From an uncultured Alistipes sp. (lineage in GTDB: Bacteria > Bacteroidota > Bacteroidia > Bacteroidales > Rikenellaceae): a stretch of 55,292 nt of DNA. The translations under genes were made by a program, and so were the position numbers. The stretch is from assembly GCA_944321185.1 (NCBI GenBank), contig CALUKH010000009.1, forward strand, positions 1-55,292, read 5' to 3'. Every line of letters starts with the position of its first letter. Within the stretch, counting starts at the first letter, position 1. Positions 25,142 through 33,653 of the stretch are shown one piece after another. Below the pieces are notes generated by a model. It was not told the DNA's origin, did no database searches, and worked only from the letters and a program-made list of their open reading frames with translations.

Positions 25142-26962
25142 TCAATAGATCCATCCCGGGCGGACCGTCAGAGCCGGATTGCGCTGGTATTCACCCTGCG
25201 GAACACTCCACGGCCAGAGGCAGTCGTTCCAGTACCAGGGGTACTCGACCGTGTCGTCGCCCCACCACGACTGACCGCCGTGGACGTCCTTGCCCTGGAA
25301 CTTGGTCTGCTTGTAGGTTCCCCAACGCACTTCGTCGAAGTAGTTCAAAGCCTCGACCGGGAACTCCACGCGGCGTTCGTAACGGACGGCTTCGCGCATC
25401 TCCTCGAGCGAGCCGATCTGGATGCCCGGCATGTGGGCACGCGTGCGCACCTGGTCGATCAGATTCTTGGCCGTCGAGAAGTCGTTCAGCTCGATCAGCG
25501 CTTCGGCCCACTGCAGCAGCACGTCCGTGTAGCGGATCAGCGGGAAGTCGGTGTGGCAGCGCTGACGGTCGATCAGATCGCCCTTCAGGAAGTAGACATA
25601 CTTGCGGTAGCAGTAGTAGGCCGACGTACGCTTGTCGAGCCAGAAGTCGCCGCCGCTGGTTCCCTGCTGGTAGAGCGGCCAGCGGAGAGCCTTTCCGATC
25701 ATGTTTTCGTCGTTGTTGTAGTTGGGCGTATAGCAGTCGACGGGCTCGTAGGGGGTCAGGATCGTCTGCTTCAGACGCGGGTCGCGGTTCTCATAGGCGG
25801 CCTTGATACGGGCTTCGTTTCCGTTGTCGAGGTAGTACTTGTCGAAGGTATCCTGACCGCAGACGCCGATGGCCTGGGTCTTCTGCGATGCGAGATCGGA
25901 GTTGCTCTTCAGGCCGTCGCGGCAGAAGAAGACGGCACGCTGTTTGGGGGTGAGCTGATCCCAGTCCTCAAGGCCCGGAACCTGGCTCCATTCGAACTTC
26001 GAACCGTCGGCATTCTGGTAGTAGTCGACGAAATCGGCTGCGGGTTTCACCTCGTCCCAGCCGCCGTAGGTGTCGCGAGCGCCGACCGCCTGCTGGATGT
26101 TGTCGCAGTAGCCCGACTCCTCGTCGTACTGGATGGCGAAGATCATCTCGTTGTCCTTTTCGTTGGCGGCGGTGAAGAAGTCGGCGTATTCGCCCTGCCA
26201 GAGGTCGTATCCGCACTTGCTGACCTGGCTGAAGTCATTGGCGGCATTCTGCCACTCCTTGAGCCACATGTAGGCCATGCCACGCAGGGCATAGGCGGCG
26301 CCTTTCGACGGACGGCCGTAATTCTCGGTCAGGGTGTTGTCGGGGAAGTTGGCGCTGTTGATGCAGTCGTTCAGGTCGGGCAGCACCACTTCGCGCCACA
26401 CGTAGTCGGCCGACTCCTGCGTACGCGTGCACTCCTCGTTGGAGATGGGCTCCAGGTAGACCGGCACGCCCTGCCAGAACTTGTTCAGACGCGAGTAGGC
26501 CCATGCACGGATGAACTTGGCCTCGCACAGATAGCGGTCGTAGGTCACCTCGTCCAGACCGGCCTTCTGCAGGTTGGCGATGGCGTCGTTGGCGGCGTGT
26601 ACGATCGTGTAGCAGAACTTCCATTCGTGGTTGATCTGCCAGTCGTTGGCCGTCTTGGCCTGGTTGTAGAGCAGGTAGATCGGGTAGTTGTTGGCGTAGT
26701 AGTCGGTGCAGAAACCGAGGGCTTCGATACCGTACTTGTTCAGTCCGTCGAGGTTCTCCGAACGAACCTGGGTACCGTTGCTCTGCTTGCGGTTGTAGAA
26801 GGTCTCGTAGAGTCCGTTCATGCCCTTCAGGGCAAGTTCGGGCGTCGTCCACATGTTCTCGCTGGCAATCTGGTTCTCGGGCGAGGTATTGAGCATATCC
26901 ACGCAGGAGGTGGCCGTCAGAGCGGCAACTGCGACGAGGAGGGTGTTATATATCTTTTTCAT
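25142..26962 (-). CDS. SusD/RagB family nutrient-binding outer-membrane lipoprotein
   Basis: A SusD-like lid lipoprotein of 606 residues that binds glycan and closes over its SusC partner. The signal ends in TATSC. The mature N-terminus (DMLNTSPENQIASENMWTTPELALKGMNGLYE) is the classical SusD start. Helical TPR-like segments follow, and the C-terminal SusD domain has LIRYTDVLLQWAEALIELND and RRVEFPVEALNYFDEVRWG near residue 490-540. It starts 6 bases after the SusC stop, the usual tight pair. Glycan specificity cannot be read from sequence. Confidence 0.96.
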   Translation of the reverse strand: MKKIYNTLLVAVAALTATSCVDMLNTSPENQIASENMWTTPELALKGMNGLYETFYNRKQSNGTQVRSENLDGLNKYGIEALGFCTDYYANNYPIYLLYNQAKTANDWQINHEWKFCYTIVHAANDAIANLQKAGLDEVTYDRYLCEAKFIRAWAYSRLNKFWQGVPVYLEPISNEECTRTQESADYVWREVVLPDLNDCINSANFPDNTLTENYGRPSKGAAYALRGMAYMWLKEWQNAANDFSQVSKCGYDLWQGEYADFFTAANEKDNEMIFAIQYDEESGYCDNIQQAVGARDTYGGWDEVKPAADFVDYYQNADGSKFEWSQVPGLEDWDQLTPKQRAVFFCRDGLKSNSDLASQKTQAIGVCGQDTFDKYYLDNGNEARIKAAYENRDPRLKQTILTPYEPVDCYTPNYNNDENMIGKALRWPLYQQGTSGGDFWLDKRTSAYYCYRKYVYFLKGDLIDRQRCHTDFPLIRYTDVLLQWAEALIELNDFSTAKNLIDQVRTRAHMPGIQIGSLEEMREAVRYERRVEFPVEALNYFDEVRWGTYKQTKFQGKDVHGGQSWWGDDTVEYPWYWNDCLWPWSVPQGEYQRNPALTVRPGWIY

Positions 26963-26968
26963 GGTGTT

Positions 26969-29900
26969 TTAGAATGTGATTTGGGCTCCGAAAGTTACTG
27001 AACGCATAAGGGGATAACCGATCGTGGATCCCTTCTCCGGATCGAGACCGGGATAATCGGTGATGGTCAGCAGGTTCTCTCCCGAAACGAAGAAGCGAAG
27101 CTGCTGGACGAAGAACTTCTTGGTGATGTGCGACGGCAGCGTGTAGCCGATCTGGATGTTCTTCAGCTTGAGGTAGTCGCCCTTGTACTCGTAGAATTCG
27201 CTGTCGATGCGGTTGCTCATCGGCGTACCGTAGGTCAGACGCGGATAGGTGGCCGTGAGGTTGGTCCGCGGGTCGCTCGGGTTCGAGGGATCGAAGAAGT
27301 AGTGGTCGTTGGCCACGCGCTCGCTGATACCGTGGCCGTTGGTGGTCTGGGTACCGTTGTAGTAGAGGGCGTTGTAGATGATCCAGAAGTCGAAGGCGCC
27401 CGACCACGTCATGTTCAGATCGAGGCCTTTCCAGGCGAATCCGAGATTCAGACCGAGGTTGTACGACGGAGTGCTCGTACGGCCGTTGAAGTCGCGGTCG
27501 TCCTCGTCGCCGTAGTTGCCGTCGCCGTCACGGTCGGCGTAGATCATGTCGCCGTACCAGAGCTGGTCCTTGCTCATGGCCGAAACGCCGTTGAACGTAT
27601 AGCCCGATTCCATCATGGCCTCGACCCACTGGAAGTCCTTCTCGGTGCGGATCATACCGTCCGTCGGACCGGCATTGATGTCGACGGCACCACCCGAATA
27701 GCCGGCACCCGTACCGTTGTAGATGCGGCGCAGATAGTGCTCGCCCAGAGCGTGGCCTTCGCAGAGCTTGCCGCTGCCGTAGCCGGCCGTCACGTCGGAG
27801 AGGTTGTTGGTGTACTCACCATCGACCCACTGCTTGACCAGATCACCCTTGAACTTGGTGACGCGGTTCTTGTTGTAGGAGAAGTTCACGCCGGCGTAGT
27901 AGGTGAAGTCCTTGCCGATGTGGCTCTTCCAGTTCAGGGCCAGTTCGACGCCTTTGTTGACGACGCTGCCCAGGTTCGAGGGTACGCCCGAAACTTCACC
28001 CATCGTCATGTAGATGGTCGGCGTATAGAGGATGTCGGTGGTATTCTTGCGATAGTAGTCGATTTCGGCCGTGAGTCGGTTTTCGAAGAAGCCGAGGTCG
28101 AGACCGATGTCGGTCGTTGCGGTGGTCTCCCACTTGAGGTTGGAGTTGCTCAGCGAGGAGATGTAGAGGCCCTTCGTTGCGCCGCCGTCGACTACGACGT
28201 TCTGCGTGGCGTAAACGGCCTGCCAGGCGTAGTTGCCGATGCCCTGGTTGTTACCGGCTTCGCCCCACGATGCACGCAGCTTGAGGTTCGAGAGCCAGCC
28301 CTCGGTGCCGTCCATGAAGCTCTCCTCGTGGATCTTCCAACCGGCCGAGAACGACGGGAAGATACCGTAGCGGTTGTTGATACCGAAGCGCGACGAACCG
28401 TCGGCACGCAGATTGGCTTCGAACAGGTAGCGGTTCTTGTAGGCGTAGTTGATACGTCCGAAGTAGGAGCGCAGACCCCAGCCGTTCTTGGCCGTGCTGG
28501 ACGATCCGGAGAGGGTTTCGAACGTACCCAGGTCGTTCAGAATCCAGTCCGTGGCACCCTTCTTGCTGACGCCCCAGCCCCACGTGCGATACTCCATGGC
28601 GGAGTAACCGGCCAGGATGCCGAAGTCATGCTCGCCGATGGTCTTGGTGTAGCGGGCCAGGATTTCCGACGAGATGTAGTAGTTTCTCGAGGTGGTGTTC
28701 GATACCGACGAGTTGGCCAGGTCGGAACTCGAGTAACGCGTATTGGTCGTGTAGTCCCAATAGCCGTTTTCGCGGCCGTAGGAGTGTCTTTCGCCGAAGG
28801 TGGGCGAGTAGTTCATCGTGGCCTCGATCGAGAGATCCTTGTAGGGGCGGAACTTGGCGTAGATCGATCCGTTGACACGCGTCGAGACGTTGTAACCGCC
28901 CGAGCCGTACATCATGCCGAAGATGTTGTTGGCATTCGACGACTCCTCGGCGTTCAGGGCGGGACGGCCCCAGGCGTTGACATCACCCGGATAGACGCCC
29001 GGCGTGGTCTGATAGAGGGCGTTGAAGGCGTTGGAGATGGCGGCCAGACCGTAGTTCTGACGCTGACCGAAGATGCGCACGCCGGCGGTGAACCACTTCG
29101 TCACGTCGGCTTCGAGGTTCGTACGGAAGTTGAGCTTCTGGGTCGACGAGTCGATGCCGAAGCGTCCCATGACGCCCTGGTTGTCGAGATAACCCATCGA
29201 GATGAGGTAGCGGACCGTCTGCGAACCGCCCGAGATCGAGAGGTTGTGCTCCTGCGAGTAGCCGGTCTGGAAGATTTCGTCGAACCAGTCGGTGTTGGGG
29301 TAGGCGGCGTAGTTGGGCACGCCATACTCGGTCAGACCGTAGGGATCGAGGGCCTTTTCACGCCAGAGGTCGATGTTCGACTGCGAGAAGATGCGCGAGG
29401 TGCCGATGTTGTCGCACGACTCGTTGATGAGCTCCATGTGGCGGGCGTAGTCCGAGACGAAGTGGAGCTTGTTGTAGGGCATCTGCAGAATACCCTTGTA
29501 CGAATAGCTGATCTGGGGTTTGCCCACCATACCGTTCTTGGTGGTGATCAGGATAACGCCGTTGGCGGCACGCGTACCGTAGATCGAGGCCGAGGCGGCA
29601 TCCTTCAGAACGGAGATCGAGGCGATGTCGTTCGGGTTGACGTTGTCCATGCTCCATTCGATACCGTCGACGAGCACCAGCGGGCCGTTTGCACCCGAGG
29701 TGAACGAGCCGTCGCCGCGGATGCGGATCGTGGCGCCGTCCGAACCGGGCTGGCCCGAACTCTGGGTCACGTTCATACCGGGAGCCAGACCGGCCAGTGC
29801 GGCCGACGTGCTGACGATCGAGCGGCTGTCGGAGGTCTTGGCAAAGTCGATCGACGATACCGAACCGGTCAGGTTGACCTTCTTCTGCACGCCGTAACCG

Positions 29901-30235
29901 ACCACCACGACATCTTCGAGCATCATGTTGTCGGTTTCGAGCGTAATGTCGATCACGCTGCGGCCGTTGATGGCCTCCGAGGCGGGTTTGTAACCCATGC
30001 AGGAGATCTGCAGGGTAGCCTTCGGATTCTTGACCTCGAGGGTGTAGACACCTTCGGTGTTGGTTGTCGTGGCTTCTCTGGGCGAAACCATCACGACTGC
30101 GCCGACAACGGCCGATCCGTCGTTGCCGATGACCTTTCCGGTGATTGTGTGGGTGTCATTTTGCTGCGCAACGGCCGGCAAGGCCATGGCGAACAAAAAT
30201 ACCGAACACAGCAGTTTGGTCAGTTTTTGTCTCAT
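26969..30235 (-). CDS. SusC/RagA family TonB-linked outer-membrane transporter
   Basis: TonB-dependent outer-membrane barrel of 1088 residues that imports oligosaccharides captured by the paired SusD. After a signal peptide (ends PAVAQ) comes a carboxypeptidase-regulatory-like domain (TITGKVIGNDGSAVVGAVVMV; about 28-105), then a TonB-box-like segment (EDVVVVGYGVQKK). The plug domain follows (TIRIRGDGSFTSGANGPLVLVDG; ISVLKDAASASIYGTRAANGVILITTK), then the beta-barrel, ending in the aromatic signature MRSVTFGAQITF. No N-terminal STN domain is present, so signalling through an anti-sigma factor is unlikely; the HTCS is the expected regulator. It lies 50 bases downstream of the GH88 gene. Confidence 0.97.
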   Translation of the reverse strand: MRQKLTKLLCSVFLFAMALPAVAQQNDTHTITGKVIGNDGSAVVGAVVMVSPREATTTNTEGVYTLEVKNPKATLQISCMGYKPASEAINGRSVIDITLETDNMMLEDVVVVGYGVQKKVNLTGSVSSIDFAKTSDSRSIVSTSAALAGLAPGMNVTQSSGQPGSDGATIRIRGDGSFTSGANGPLVLVDGIEWSMDNVNPNDIASISVLKDAASASIYGTRAANGVILITTKNGMVGKPQISYSYKGILQMPYNKLHFVSDYARHMELINESCDNIGTSRIFSQSNIDLWREKALDPYGLTEYGVPNYAAYPNTDWFDEIFQTGYSQEHNLSISGGSQTVRYLISMGYLDNQGVMGRFGIDSSTQKLNFRTNLEADVTKWFTAGVRIFGQRQNYGLAAISNAFNALYQTTPGVYPGDVNAWGRPALNAEESSNANNIFGMMYGSGGYNVSTRVNGSIYAKFRPYKDLSIEATMNYSPTFGERHSYGRENGYWDYTTNTRYSSSDLANSSVSNTTSRNYYISSEILARYTKTIGEHDFGILAGYSAMEYRTWGWGVSKKGATDWILNDLGTFETLSGSSSTAKNGWGLRSYFGRINYAYKNRYLFEANLRADGSSRFGINNRYGIFPSFSAGWKIHEESFMDGTEGWLSNLKLRASWGEAGNNQGIGNYAWQAVYATQNVVVDGGATKGLYISSLSNSNLKWETTATTDIGLDLGFFENRLTAEIDYYRKNTTDILYTPTIYMTMGEVSGVPSNLGSVVNKGVELALNWKSHIGKDFTYYAGVNFSYNKNRVTKFKGDLVKQWVDGEYTNNLSDVTAGYGSGKLCEGHALGEHYLRRIYNGTGAGYSGGAVDINAGPTDGMIRTEKDFQWVEAMMESGYTFNGVSAMSKDQLWYGDMIYADRDGDGNYGDEDDRDFNGRTSTPSYNLGLNLGFAWKGLDLNMTWSGAFDFWIIYNALYYNGTQTTNGHGISERVANDHYFFDPSNPSDPRTNLTATYPRLTYGTPMSNRIDSEFYEYKGDYLKLKNIQIGYTLPSHITKKFFVQQLRFFVSGENLLTITDYPGLDPEKGSTIGYPLMRSVTFGAQITF

Positions 30236-30285
30236 AGGTGAATAGTTTTAGTGGTTTGGTTGAATTTGGAAGTTCTCGTTTTCGT

Positions 30286-31485
30286 CTATTTAGGCTGGGT
30301 GTCGCATGTTTTTTTGTATTTTAGCAGGGCTTCGAGGAAATAGTAGTCGGCATAGGTCAGCGGGACATCGATCTCCGAGTTGTCGGGGCGCGAGCCGACG
30401 CTGTGTTTCAGAATGAAGTTTCCGTTCTCGCCGACGGCGGCCAGATATTCGTCCGAGGCGAGCGTGCGGAGTTGTTTTTCGGCCATGGCGAGGTATTTGT
30501 CGCGGTTTTCGGACTTGTTGGTCAGCGAGCTCAGGTCGACGAACGCCGAGGCCATGATGGCGGCGGCCGAAGCATCCTTCAGGTCGTTGGGGATCTGATC
30601 GGAGTCGAAGTCCCAGTAGGGGATCCCGTCGTCGGGCAGCCGGCCCAGCAGCATTTCGGCGATGTTTTCGGCCTGGTTGAGGTAGCACTCCAGACCGCTG
30701 TAGCGGAACATCATCGTGTAGCCGTAGAGGGCCCAGGCCTGACCGCGGGCCCAGGCCGAATCGTCGCTGAAGCCCTGCACGGTCTCACGGCTGCGCACGT
30801 GACCGTCCTCGGGATCGTAGTCGACCAGGTGATAGGTCGTGAAGTCGGGGCGGAAGTGGTTGCACATGGTCGTATTGGCGTGGTTGATGGCCACCTCCTT
30901 CAGGGAGTCGTTTCCGAAGAGCTCGCCGGCATAGTTGAGCAGTTCGAGATTCATCATGTTGTCGATGATGACCGGATACTTCCAGTCGCGGCCCTTGCGG
31001 ACGAAGTCCCAGCTGCGGATGACGCCCGTGACGGGCGAGTAACGCTTGGCCAGGATGCGGGCCGAACGCTCCAGTGGTTCGAGATACTTGGCGTCGCCGG
31101 TCAGACGGTAGGCGTTGCCGAAGCTGCAGTTCATCTGGAATCCCAGATCGTGGTCCGTACCTTTATATTGTAGGGGAGCGAGTTTGAGGGTATTTTTCTC
31201 GGCGAGTTGCTTGACGGTTTCGTCGCCCGTATATTCATAGATGTACCACAGCGAGCCGGGGTAGAAGCCGCTGCCCCACCAGCGGATGTTCGAGTTGGCG
31301 ATCTTGCCGTCGGCGTAGTAGGTCTTGGGGAGCGAATCGGGAGCCAGCCGTTCGTCCATCGACTTGTATTGAGCCGAGGCCACGTTGAAAACCCGGTCGG
31401 TCAGTTCAGGCATGGTTTCCTGATGGGAGCATCCTGCCGCCAGAACGATCGACAGAAATACCGCATAGTAGGATCTCTTTTTCAT
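30286..31485 (-). CDS. GH88 unsaturated glucuronyl hydrolase, lipoprotein
   Basis: Family GH88 enzyme that removes the 4,5-unsaturated uronic acid left at the non-reducing end by polysaccharide lyases. It does this by hydrating the double bond. The 399 residues include a lipoprotein signal (lipobox LAAGC). HDLGF contains Asp113 and IDNMMNLELL contains Asp175. These two aspartates match, in motif and in their 62-residue spacing, the catalytic pair of the Bacillus enzyme (Asp88 and Asp149, as I recall them). DDSAWARGQAWALYGYT near residue 241 is also typical. It is the first gene of the PUL and explains the need for the heparinase-like lyases further down. The sugar next to the uronic acid cannot be predicted. 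Confidence 0.94.
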   Translation of the reverse strand: MKKRSYYAVFLSIVLAAGCSHQETMPELTDRVFNVASAQYKSMDERLAPDSLPKTYYADGKIANSNIRWWGSGFYPGSLWYIYEYTGDETVKQLAEKNTLKLAPLQYKGTDHDLGFQMNCSFGNAYRLTGDAKYLEPLERSARILAKRYSPVTGVIRSWDFVRKGRDWKYPVIIDNMMNLELLNYAGELFGNDSLKEVAINHANTTMCNHFRPDFTTYHLVDYDPEDGHVRSRETVQGFSDDSAWARGQAWALYGYTMMFRYSGLECYLNQAENIAEMLLGRLPDDGIPYWDFDSDQIPNDLKDASAAAIMASAFVDLSSLTNKSENRDKYLAMAEKQLRTLASDEYLAAVGENGNFILKHSVGSRPDNSEIDVPLTYADYYFLEALLKYKKTCDTQPK

Positions 31486-31551
31486 GGGTAGTTTGGGTTG
31501 GTGGTTGTGGTTGTTGGCAGAGGGGGTTCACGACCTCCGTTTTTGCCTATC

Positions 31552-31559
31552 CAAAATTA
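31552..31559 (-). promoter_or_regulatory. Putative PUL promoter -7 box (TAATTTTG)
   Basis: On the - strand TAATTTTG fits the Bacteroidota -7 consensus TAnnTTTG, 66 bases upstream of the GH88 start. No convincing -33 TTTG is present at 19-21 bases, which would fit a promoter that needs HTCS activation. Confidence 0.4.
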
Positions 31560-31693
31560 CATTTTTGGGGCCGTAGAGAACATTCCGATCCGGTCAGAAA
31601 ACGATACGATCCGGTCGAAGTGCCCGCCGGAGTGCATTCCGGAGCGGAATTCGAAAAAACAGCGTCATTTTTGATGCGGGGATGCCCCGGTCG

Positions 31694-31928
31694 CGGGGGC
31701 GGCATTTCGGGGGCGTTGCCGAGCCTTTTCCGGCGCATCGCGGGGGTGGCATTCCGGGGGTGTTTCCGGGTCTTTTTCGGCGGGCTGCGGGACCGGCATT
31801 TCGGGGGTGTTGTCGTGCCTTTTCCGGCGTATCGCGGGGGCGGCATTCCGGGGGCGTTGCCGAGCTTTTTTCGGCGCATTGCGGGGGCGGCATTGCGGGG
31901 GTGTTGTCGTGCCTTTTCCGGCGCATCG
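31694..31928. repeat. Five tandem imperfect 47-bp repeats
   Basis: Five head-to-tail units at 31694-31740, 31741-31787, 31788-31834, 31835-31881 and 31882-31928, with no gaps. Each starts CGGGG (CGGGA in unit 3), carries GGCATT then a second G5 run, GTTG or GTTT, a CTTTT or TTTTT stretch and CGGC. Units 1 and 4 share a GTTGCCGAGC core, units 3 and 5 share GTTGTCGTGC, and unit 2 is the most divergent. 47 is not a multiple of 3, so the array is not shaped as a coding repeat. There are no spacers, so it is not a CRISPR. Confidence 0.92.
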
Positions 31929-32168
31929 CGGGGCGGGTTCGGACGGCTTTTCGGGAGACGGCCGACGCTTGGGGCGGAGCTCCGGCTGACGGCTCGGCCG
32001 ACTCGGTCGGAACCCTCCGGGAAGGGGCGGACCTGCGGCGGATCGGAGCCTTTGAACCGGACCCCGGGTGACTGTACCGAACGTCTCTTGTGCGGAGGCT
32101 TCCTTGTCCGCCGCTTCCGTCTTCGGAATCTTGACCGGGAGGACACCTTGTTTTTATAGGCATTCGGC

Positions 32169-32200
32169 CTTGTCGATTCCCGCTTATTCGCTATATTTGT
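32169..32200 (+). promoter_or_regulatory. Putative promoter for GH76/GH97
   Basis: CTTG (32169-32172), a 19-base spacer and TATATTTGT (32192-32200). The latter matches TAnnTTTG exactly. It would give a leader of about 140 bases before the GH76 start. Confidence 0.55.
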
Positions 32201-32344
32201 GCTTAAAAAACCGAAACTGATCCATGACCCGGTCCGTGATTCCGTGCGTTGCAGAGGCCACCGGTGCCACGCCGTGTGGCGGAACGCCCGATCCGGACCT
32301 GTCACAGAGACGGTCGGCTCCGAATCCAAACACCCTGTAAATAA

Positions 32345-33529
32345 ATGAAAAAGACCCTTATCTCACTGGTTGCGGCCGTCGGACTTCTGGTCGGCTGCAA
32401 GAACACCACGCCGCAGGCTCCGGCGAACAATTTCGAGCGTGCTACGGCGACCCTCGATTCGATCTATCGTTACTACGGCATTCCCGATACGCCGCTGTTG
32501 CGGGAGAACTACCCCTTCGATGCCGATTACCGGGCCGGGTATCTGGCCTCGGAGGAGCAGGCGCAGCCGAATCCCTACTCCTATTTGTGGCCCTATTCGG
32601 GGACGTTGTCGGCTGTGAGCGCGCTGATGGAGACGGATCCATCGTGCGAGCGGTTGCTCGACGAACGGGTGCTGCCCGGATTGTCGCAATATCTCGATAC
32701 GTTGCGCAAACCGGCGGCCTATGCTTCCTACGTCAATACGGCTCCGGCGTCGGATCGGTTCTACGATGACAACATCTGGCTGGGAATCGACTTCTGCGAT
32801 CTGTATGCCACGACGGGCGAGGAGCGTTTCCTCGATCGTGCGCGGATGATCTGGCAGTTTATCGAGAGCGGTATGGACGACGTGCTGGGCGGCGGCATCT
32901 ATTGGTGCGAGCAGAGCCGGCGCTCGAAAAATACCTGCTCGAATGCTCCGGGGGCGGTCTATGCGCTCAAGCTCTATGCCGCAACGAAGGATGCCCGCTA
33001 CCTCGAGCAGGGCAAGGCGCTCTATGCCTGGACGCGCGAACGGCTCGAGGATCCGACCGACGGGCTCTATTTCGACAACGTGTCGCTCGAGGGGAAGGTC
33101 TCGCCGGCGAAGTTTGCCTACAACAGCGGACAGATGATCCAGGCCGGTGTGCTGCTCTACCGCGCGACGGGGGAGAGTGCCTACCTGGAGGAGGCCAAAC
33201 GTACGGCCGCAGCGTGCTATGAACGCTTCTTCGAGCCCTTCGATCCGGGTGACGGGACTTCGGTGCGCGTGCTGACCAAGGGCAATGTCTGGTTCTCGGC
33301 CGTGATGGTGCGGGGCCTGATCGAGCTGTATGAGGAGGATGGCGTCTCGACCTATGTCGATGCCGTACGCCAGAGCCTGGATTCGGCCTGGGAGCGGGCT
33401 CGCGACGGACACGGACTCTTCGAAACGGACTTCACGGGCGTCGACCGCCAGGAGAAGAAGTGGCTGTTGACCCAGGCGGCCATGGTCGAGATGTTTGCCC
33501 GTGTACACCGGCTCGACAGCCGGAAATAG
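32345..33529 (+). CDS. GH76 family glycoside hydrolase lipoprotein (alpha-1,6-mannanase family)
   Basis: A 394-residue lipoprotein (lipobox LLVGC) of the GH76 (alpha/alpha)6-barrel family, whose characterised members are mainly endo-alpha-1,6-mannanases. The paired acidic residues Asp141-Asp142 (RFYDDNIWLGIDF) fit the family's catalytic Asp-Asp. GGGIYWCEQSRRSKNTCSNAPGAVYALKLY and FAYNSGQMIQAGVLLYRATGE are further GH76 blocks. It is encoded divergently from the PUL and upstream of a GH97 gene (124 bases). The substrate might be a mannan or another alpha-linked glycan; there is no second mannan enzyme here to support that. Confidence 0.9.
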   Translation: MKKTLISLVAAVGLLVGCKNTTPQAPANNFERATATLDSIYRYYGIPDTPLLRENYPFDADYRAGYLASEEQAQPNPYSYLWPYSGTLSAVSALMETDPSCERLLDERVLPGLSQYLDTLRKPAAYASYVNTAPASDRFYDDNIWLGIDFCDLYATTGEERFLDRARMIWQFIESGMDDVLGGGIYWCEQSRRSKNTCSNAPGAVYALKLYAATKDARYLEQGKALYAWTRERLEDPTDGLYFDNVSLEGKVSPAKFAYNSGQMIQAGVLLYRATGESAYLEEAKRTAAACYERFFEPFDPGDGTSVRVLTKGNVWFSAVMVRGLIELYEEDGVSTYVDAVRQSLDSAWERARDGHGLFETDFTGVDRQEKKWLLTQAAMVEMFARVHRLDSRK

Positions 33530-33653
33530 GAGCCGAAGCGGCGACAGGATCTCTGCCCCGGTGCGGAGCCCGGGCTTCCGGGCCGACCGACGACGGTGAG
33601 GGGCGGGACCCGGCCGCGGATCGAGTAATACAAATCTTGAAATACGGCGAGAA

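Larger units (their letters stand above)
31486..32344. other. Divergent intergenic region between the PUL and GH76/GH97
   Basis: 859 bases separate the divergent GH88 and GH76 genes. Leftmost is a candidate - strand promoter, then a G-rich stretch (about 31676-32060) that includes a tandem repeat array, then a + strand promoter near 32192. Several frames stay open here on both strands, but the translations are Pro/Arg-rich, repeat-derived and have no recognisable domain, so no gene is called. Confidence 0.75.

Noticed and set aside
27128-30241. Open frame of over 1000 codons on the + strand
   Set aside because: Antisense shadow of the SusC gene.
31694-31928. CRISPR array
   Set aside because: Units abut directly with no unique spacers, are imperfect, and no cas genes are nearby.
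31547-32329. Open frame of about 260 codons on the - strand (and others on + strand) across the 47-bp repeats
   Set aside because: Pro/Arg-rich translation made by repeated GC-rich DNA in several frames at once; the repeat length is not a multiple of 3, no domain or plausible start signal, and overlapping open frames on both strands.
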